Source: an uncultured Phycicoccus sp.
GTDB lineage: Bacteria > Actinomycetota > Actinomycetes > Actinomycetales > Dermatophilaceae
DNA: 64,000 nucleotides
Assembly (NCBI RefSeq): GCF_947495705.1
Contig: NZ_CANLZR010000007.1
Location: forward strand, 124,001 to 188,000
Direction: 5' to 3'
Shown: one piece after another, positions 59,311-64,000 of the stretch
Position numbering within the stretch: the first letter of the stretch is position 1
Layout of the letters: each line of letters starts with the position of its first letter
Notes under the pieces: model-generated
What the model was told of the DNA's origin: nothing
Database searches by the model: none
Seen by the model: the letters and a program-made list of their open reading frames with translations, nothing else
Program-made: the position numbers and the translations under genes

Positions 59311-60081
59311 TCAGCTGGACGGGCCGAAGCGCTCGGTGCGGATGGCCCCGGAGTCGTGGCCGCGCTCCAGCAGCCACCGGGTCGCCGTCTCGACGAACCC
59401 GTTCGGCCCGCACACGTAGACCCGCGGGGGCACGGGCGTGGCCGAGGCGGGCGGGACGTCCTCGAGCCGGAGCCGGCCGGGCGCGCGTGCGTCGTCCGGC
59501 AGGCCGCCGCGCGTGTACAGACGGTCGACGCGCAGGCCGGGGGTCGTCCGGGTGAGCGCGAACAGCTCGTTGGTGTAGAAGACGTGGTCCGGAGTCCGCG
59601 CCGAGCAGATGAGATGGAAGGGAACCGTCGAGCCCGACCGCACCCGCTGCCGCACCATCGCCATGAGGGGGACGACCCCGGAGCCACCGGCGAGCAGGAG
59701 CACGGGCTCGGCCATCTCCTCGGTCCACCGGAACCACCCGCCGATCGGCCCGCGCACCTCGCACTCGTCCCCGGGCTCCATCGTCTCGACGAGGTACGGC
59801 GAGACCTCGCCGTCGCCGACGAGCTGGACGGTGAGGGCGATCCGCCCCGCCTCGGGGGCGTTCGCGACGGAGTAGGTGCGCTGGGCGGTGTACCCGTCCT
59901 CGGCGGTGAGCCGGACGTCGACGTGCTGACCCGCGTCGTGGCTCGGCCAGCCGGGCACGTCGAGGACGACGGTGCGAGCCGTGCGGGTCTCGAGCCAGTC
60001 GTCGACGAGACGGGCACGCAGCCACGGCATCGGACCGGGCCGTCCGGGCACGGCCGTCGCGTCGCCGGTGCCTGCCGCCAT
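59311..60081 (-). CDS. FAD-binding ferredoxin-NADP reductase-like oxidoreductase
   Basis: A 256-aa FNR-fold protein. The FAD domain has AQRTYSVANAPEAG (RxYS motif, ~65), EVRGPIGGWF, and the NAD(P) domain has VLLLAGGSGVVPLMAMVRQ (~120) and YVCGPNGFVETATRWL. No iron-sulfur cysteines, so it passes electrons from NAD(P)H through FAD only. The ATG overlaps the stop of the molybdopterin protein by one base (TGATG), so it probably serves as its dedicated reductase. Confidence 0.93.
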   Translation of the reverse strand: MAAGTGDATAVPGRPGPMPWLRARLVDDWLETRTARTVVLDVPGWPSHDAGQHVDVRLTAEDGYTAQRTYSVANAPEAGRIALTVQLVGDGEVSPYLVETMEPGDECEVRGPIGGWFRWTEEMAEPVLLLAGGSGVVPLMAMVRQRVRSGSTVPFHLICSARTPDHVFYTNELFALTRTTPGLRVDRLYTRGGLPDDARAPGRLRLEDVPPASATPVPPRVYVCGPNGFVETATRWLLERGHDSGAIRTERFGPSS

Positions 60082-60680
60082 CAGTCCCCCACGTAGCGCT
60101 GCTCGCGCCACGGGTCGCCGTAGTCGTGGTAGCCCAGCGCCTCCCAGAAGCCGGGGGTGTCGTCCCGGAGCAGCTCGATCTCGCGCACCCACTTCGCGGA
60201 CTTCCAGAAGTACAGGTGCGGGACGAGCAGGCGGGCCGGGCCGCCGTGTTCGGGGGTGAGCGGGCGCCCGTCGTAGGCGTGGGCGATCCACGCCCGGCCG
60301 CCGAGCAGGTCGGCGAGCGGCAGGTTCGTCGTGTACCCGCCGTAGGAGTGGACGAGCGCGTGGGTCGCGCCGGCCGTTCGCGCGCCGACGACGGCGTCGA
60401 GCGGCACCCCGCTCCACGTCGTGTCGAGCTTGCTCCACTTCGTGACGCAGTGGATGTCGACGGTCACCGTCTCGCTCGGGAGGGCCATGAGGTCCGGCCA
60501 CGCCAGGGACGACCGCGTGCCGTCGACGGCGGTGACGTCGAGGCGCCACCGGTCGGGGTGGACGTCCGGCGTCGGGCCGGCCGACAGGACGGGGAACCCG
60601 CTCTCGAGGTACTGACCCGGTGGGATCCGCGGGTCCCGGTCCCGTCGGCGCCCGACGAAACCGCGGCTGACGACGTTCAT
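60081..60680 (-). CDS. Sulfite oxidase-like molybdopterin oxidoreductase (MsrP/YuiH type)
   Basis: A 199-aa protein of the oxidoreductase molybdopterin-binding family. The molybdenum-ligating Cys is in TVDIHCVTKWSKLDTTWSGV (~88). HSYGGYTTNLPLADLL, EHGGPARLLVPHLYFWKSAKWV and the GFWEALGYHDYGDPW tail are family-typical. There is no Tat signal or dimerisation domain, so it is cytoplasmic, unlike MsrP or sulfite oxidase. It needs molybdenum cofactor, linking it with modABC at 31.8-34.5 kb. The ATG at 60680 is chosen from the family N-terminus. The substrate is unknown; S-oxides or sulfite are candidates. Confidence 0.93.
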   Translation of the reverse strand: MNVVSRGFVGRRRDRDPRIPPGQYLESGFPVLSAGPTPDVHPDRWRLDVTAVDGTRSSLAWPDLMALPSETVTVDIHCVTKWSKLDTTWSGVPLDAVVGARTAGATHALVHSYGGYTTNLPLADLLGGRAWIAHAYDGRPLTPEHGGPARLLVPHLYFWKSAKWVREIELLRDDTPGFWEALGYHDYGDPWREQRYVGD

Positions 60681-60711
60681 GGACCCATCATCCGCGACCG
60701 GCCGGGCGGGC

Positions 60712-63700
60712 TCAGACGCGGTCCACGCCCACCCTCGCCGCACCGACCGCGGGCCGCGGGTGCAGATACGAGGAGACGAAGCTCGCCACGGGGGTCGGGC
60801 GCCCCACGTAGTAGCCCTGGGCGTAGTCGACGCCCAGCTCGCGCACCAGCTCGAACACCTCGGTGTCCGAGATGAACTCGGCGATGGTGCCCTTGCCCAA
60901 GTTGCGTGCGACGTCGACGATCGAGCGGAGCAGCTGGCGGTCCATCGGCGAGCGGGCCGCGTCCGTGACGAACTCGCCGTCGATCTTCACGTAGTCGAAG
61001 ACCAGGTGCTTGAGGTAGTAGAAGGACCCGTAGCCGGCACCGAAGTCGTCGAGGGCGAAGTGCACGCCGAGAGCGCGGAGCCGTTCGCCGAAGCCCTTGG
61101 CCGCCGCGACGTCACGGACGGCAGCGGTCTCGGTGACCTCCACGACGAGGGCGCTCGCGTCCACCCCGAACTCGGCGAGCGCGTCGACGAGGGCCCGCTC
61201 CACGCCCGGGTCGCCGATCGAGTACGCCGAGACGTTCACCTCGAGGGTGAAGCCCGGGTCGTGCTCCCGTAGCTCGGCGAGGAGCGCGATCGACCGCCGC
61301 AGGACCCATGAGTCGAGAGCCGGCGCGAGGCCGGTGAGCTCGGCGATGTAGACGAACTTGCCCGGCGACACCAGCTCGTCGCCGTCGCGGAGCCGCACGA
61401 GCGCCTCGGCTCGGGTCACCTCGTCGCGGGCGACGTCGAGGATGGGCTGGAGGTGGAGCTCGAAGAGGTCGTGGTGGAGGGCGTGCTCGATCCGGTCGCG
61501 CCACTCCATCCGGGCGCCGAGCCGGGGGTGCCGGTGCTCGGCCGAGGTGAGCAGGACGTACCCGTCGCGGCCGGCGTCCTTGGCGTCGTACATGAGCATG
61601 TCGGCGAGGGCGAGCACGTCACCGTCGTGGGCCGTCGCCGCGTCGAACGTCACGACGCCGATGCTCGCGGTGACCCGGCGGTGCGCCCCGTCCAGGGCGG
61701 CGCAGTGCTCGCGGATCTGCCGCACCAGGTGGGCCGCGACGGTCTCGGCGTCGGTCTCGTCCGCCTCGGGCAGCAGCACGGCGAACTCGTCGCCGCCGAG
61801 CCGTGCCACGGTGTCGGATGTCCGGACACCGTCGCGCAGGATCCGACCCGTCGACGCGATGAGGTGGTCGCCGGCCGCGTGCCCCAACGTGTCGTTGACC
61901 TCCTTGAAGTGGTCGAGGTCGATGAGCAGCAGCGCGCCACGCGGTCCGTAGCGCGCGCAGAGCGCCTGGTGCTGGACCATGTCGGCCTCGAACCGGCGCC
62001 GGTTCGGTAGGCCGGTGAGAGCGTCGTGGTCGGCCAGGTGGGTGAGCCGGTCCTCGTAGCGCCGGCGCTCCGAGACGTCGACGACGTTGACGATGATCTC
62101 CTCGTCGTCGGCCCCGTCGGTGATGAAGCGGCTGCTCGTGGCCACGTGGATCAGCTCGCCGTCGGCCCCCGGCACCTGCCACTCGGCCTCGACGAGTCGA
62201 CCGTCGGCCGCGACGGCCTGCCGGAGGTAGTCGGCGACCTCCGCGGGGCTGTCGGGTGCGAGCGCCGAGACGTGGGTGCCGACGAGGTCGTCCATGGTCC
62301 GCCCGAACATGGTGGCCAGGGCCCGGTTGGCCTGCGAGATGCGGCCGTCGGCGTCGAGCACGACGATGCCGTGGGGCGCGTCGGCGATGAGGCGGTCGGA
62401 GCGTGCGCGCTCCCGGCGCAGCCGCTCGACGGTCTCGTGGTCCTCGGTGACGTCCTGCCACATGAGGACCGCCCCCGCGGGCGCGCCGTCCTCCCCGGCG
62501 TGCAGCGGGAGCGCGTCGACCGAGACGACCCGGCGTTCGCCGGCTGCGTCCTCGCTCACCAGTCGCTGCCCCTCCACCCGCTCACCCCGCAGTGCGCGGA
62601 CCGACGGGCGGTCCTGAGGCGGCAGGTCCCGGCCGTCCAGCGTGCGGGACAGCAGGAGGCCGTCGGCGTCACGGGTGTCGTCGCCCTCGACGGGCCCCGG
62701 GAGCCACGACGACGCGGCCCCGTTCTGCAGCTCGATGGAGCCGTCCCGCCCGATGAGGAACAAGCCCACGGGCAGTGCCTCGACGAGGATGCGCAGGTCC
62801 TCGACGGCGTCCACGGCACGGCGGCGGGCCGCGGCGAGCCCGGCCATGACGTCCTCGACCTGGGTGCGGACGGTGGCCAGCACCATCGCGAGCATCGCCG
62901 AGATCATCATGAACGCCTGGAGGACCAGGGCCCGGTCCGTGGCGGACTCGATGACGCCGAGCGGTCCTCCCTCGAACGTGCGGACCAGCACGAGGGCGCT
63001 GACGGCGATGAGCCCGCCCTGGGCCGCGGCGGAGGGCAGCGGCAGGCGCAGGGCGCCCCACACGACGAGGCCCAGCGGCAGGAAGGCCAGCGGCAGGTCC
63101 TGGTCGGGGCCGAAGGTCCATACCATCGCCGCGACGCTCGCGGCGAAGACGACGGCCGCCTCCGCCAGCTGGCGCCGGGAGCCCGGCTCGGGCCGGTTCC
63201 CCATCGTCACCAGCGGACCGGCGATCACGAGCACCGCCGTCATGTTGCGCAGCCACCACCCGATGCCCGTGCCCCACCCGACATCGGCACCGGTCGTGGC
63301 GATGGCAGCCACGCCGACGACGGCGCTCGCGGCCACGCCGACGGCGGCCGCACCGACGAAGCGGTAGAACCCGGACATGCGGCGCAGGCCGTCGGCGAGC
63401 GGCGAGGACCGGGCGGTGCGGGTGGCGATGAACAGGGCCCGGGTGACCACGCAGACCGTGACGTTGGCGACGCCGAGGATGACCCCGGCAAGGACCGGCA
63501 GCCCGGTGATGGCGTTGCCGGTGGCGGCGAGGACCCCGACGAGGGCAGCGGCCAGGACCACCTCGGGGCGCGAGCGGGTGCGGAGCAGCCACAGCACGCC
63601 GACCCCGGCAGCCGGCCAGAACACGGCGAGCCCGGTCTCGGGCAGCACGGTGAGCCGGCCGAGGAAGATCGAAAGGGCGAACAGCGCCGCGAAGACGAGG

Positions 63701-63714
63701 GTTCGGCGACGCAT
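60712..63714 (-). CDS. MASE1-PAS-PAS-GGDEF-EAL cyclic di-GMP protein
   Basis: A 1000-aa membrane protein. A MASE1-like sensor with about eight helices (residues ~1-290) starts RRRTLVFAALFALSIFLGRL. Two PAS domains follow (~315-425 and ~440-565), then GGDEF (~575-735, active-site RLGGDEFAVLLP) and EAL (~750-990, TRAEALVRLRD with DDFGAGYGSFYYLKHL and YVKIDGEFV). Both catalytic signatures look intact, so it could both make and break c-di-GMP. I chose the ATG at 63714 with GGGAGCC upstream; a GTG at 63744 is possible. Confidence 0.93.
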   Translation of the reverse strand: MRRRTLVFAALFALSIFLGRLTVLPETGLAVFWPAAGVGVLWLLRTRSRPEVVLAAALVGVLAATGNAITGLPVLAGVILGVANVTVCVVTRALFIATRTARSSPLADGLRRMSGFYRFVGAAAVGVAASAVVGVAAIATTGADVGWGTGIGWWLRNMTAVLVIAGPLVTMGNRPEPGSRRQLAEAAVVFAASVAAMVWTFGPDQDLPLAFLPLGLVVWGALRLPLPSAAAQGGLIAVSALVLVRTFEGGPLGVIESATDRALVLQAFMMISAMLAMVLATVRTQVEDVMAGLAAARRRAVDAVEDLRILVEALPVGLFLIGRDGSIELQNGAASSWLPGPVEGDDTRDADGLLLSRTLDGRDLPPQDRPSVRALRGERVEGQRLVSEDAAGERRVVSVDALPLHAGEDGAPAGAVLMWQDVTEDHETVERLRRERARSDRLIADAPHGIVVLDADGRISQANRALATMFGRTMDDLVGTHVSALAPDSPAEVADYLRQAVAADGRLVEAEWQVPGADGELIHVATSSRFITDGADDEEIIVNVVDVSERRRYEDRLTHLADHDALTGLPNRRRFEADMVQHQALCARYGPRGALLLIDLDHFKEVNDTLGHAAGDHLIASTGRILRDGVRTSDTVARLGGDEFAVLLPEADETDAETVAAHLVRQIREHCAALDGAHRRVTASIGVVTFDAATAHDGDVLALADMLMYDAKDAGRDGYVLLTSAEHRHPRLGARMEWRDRIEHALHHDLFELHLQPILDVARDEVTRAEALVRLRDGDELVSPGKFVYIAELTGLAPALDSWVLRRSIALLAELREHDPGFTLEVNVSAYSIGDPGVERALVDALAEFGVDASALVVEVTETAAVRDVAAAKGFGERLRALGVHFALDDFGAGYGSFYYLKHLVFDYVKIDGEFVTDAARSPMDRQLLRSIVDVARNLGKGTIAEFISDTEVFELVRELGVDYAQGYYVGRPTPVASFVSSYLHPRPAVGAARVGVDRV

Positions 63715-63744
63715 GGGGCTCCCGTCCAACAACGACTTCGACAC

Positions 63745-63921
63745 CCCTGCCGGCCACCAGGATCGGTGATCGCGGGCCCTTTGTCACCTCGAGCACGCCG
63801 AGATCTTGACAACGGTGTCAGATGGTGGCCGTTCGGTCCGAGTTCCAGGACCCGAACGGACGATGAGCATCCTGCGGACCGCTCCGGACCATCGACCCGC
63901 GGGAAGTGCTAGACCGTGCAT
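63745..63921. promoter_or_regulatory. Regulatory gap at the right edge
   Basis: The gap holds a TTGACA box at 63806-63811, an inverted repeat CCGTTCGG (63829-63836) / CCGAACGG (63852-63859), and a TAGACC -10-like box at 63910-63915 just before an ATG. These could drive a gene leaving the window to the right and the GGDEF-EAL gene to the left; boundaries are uncertain. Confidence 0.4.
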
Positions 63922-64000
63922 ATGCCACACCTGCCGGCCACCCTCGACGGCCTCGAAACGCCAGGTCAGGGCCGGACCGCCCTCCGGTGGCGCCGGTCGT
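63922..64000 (+). CDS. Possible start of a gene running off the right edge
   Basis: An ATG at 63922 opens a frame that stays open to the window end (26 codons, beginning MPHLPATLDGLETPGQGR). A -10-like TAGACC ends 6 bases ahead, which would suit a leaderless actinobacterial mRNA. Another ATG at 63863 in a different frame is also open. The stretch is too short to identify. Confidence 0.3.
   Translation, partial: MPHLPATLDGLETPGQGRTALRWRRS

Overview
This window comes from a very GC-rich actinobacterium. The evidence is heavy use of GTG starts, GTGA/ATGA stop-start overlaps, a stand-alone GroEL with a GGM tail under CIRCE control, DUF3349, DUF3263 and DUF7218-type proteins, and PadR-HAAS and MarR-DoxX pairs. 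A soil or aquatic member of the Micrococcales (for example Intrasporangiaceae) is my best guess, from general gene style only. No rRNA, tRNA, insertion sequence, prophage or CRISPR array was seen.

Layout. 0-4.2 kb: end of an ABC exporter (permease plus ATPase), a PhoD-like phosphatase, and a PadR-HAAS pair with a clear operator. 4.2-6.5 kb: tandem-repeat locus A, then groEL2 with two CIRCE sites. 6.5-15.1 kb: a translationally coupled sugar operon (binding protein, two permeases, ATPase, PHP hydrolase, GH38 alpha-mannosidase). 15.3-20.7 kb: Pit phosphate transporter, DUF proteins, a PLP decarboxylase, a HAD phosphatase and a MarR regulator divergent from DoxX. 21.2-23.7 kb: arsenic operon (arsC, ACR3 pump, ArsI C-As lyase) divergent from arsR. 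23.9-25.4 kb: ung plus an SGNH hydrolase. 25.4-31.1 kb: a four-gene overlapping operon (hybrid histidine kinase, single REC protein, REC-nucleotide cyclase, PGM1-like ATP-grasp ligase). 31.2-34.5 kb: repeat locus B, then a HTH-Mop regulator with modABC. 34.6-40.3 kb: acyl-CoA dehydrogenase, lipoprotein, and the gabT-SDR-MFS operon divergent from a DUF7218-type protein. 40.5-42.5 kb: a response regulator and histidine kinase encoded tail to tail with overlapping ends. 42.6-50.6 kb: a second sugar operon (ROK regulator, permeases, binding protein, GH15, GH31) bracketed by two near-identical 50-52 bp palindromes. 50.7-57.1 kb: NTF2-FMO flavoprotein divergent from a GAF regulator, then an acyl-CoA dehydrogenase / PIG-L-methyltransferase fusion / GT2 cluster. 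57.2-64 kb: SpoIIE phosphatase, repeat locus C, a molybdenum sulfite-oxidase-like protein with a flavin reductase, and a MASE1-PAS-GGDEF-EAL protein.

Most notable. (1) The three longest gene-free stretches (4149-4660, 31101-31434, 58988-59310) each hold tandem arrays of one repeat family. The units differ in length (52-56, 44 and 42 bp) but share a GACC-N4-GGTC stem-loop core: 17 copies, 16 with an intact stem and with a variable loop. (2) Two long palindromes bracket the 8-kb second sugar cluster. (3) A kinase, REC and cyclase are translationally coupled to an ATP-grasp peptide-ligase-like enzyme. (4) The acyl-CoA dehydrogenase, PIG-L/methyltransferase and GT2 genes form a coupled pathway of unknown product.

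Genes are packed tightly. Several convergent pairs share stop codons (CTAG at 54003-54006), place both stops in one hairpin (21155-21181), or overlap by 65 bp (41145-41209).
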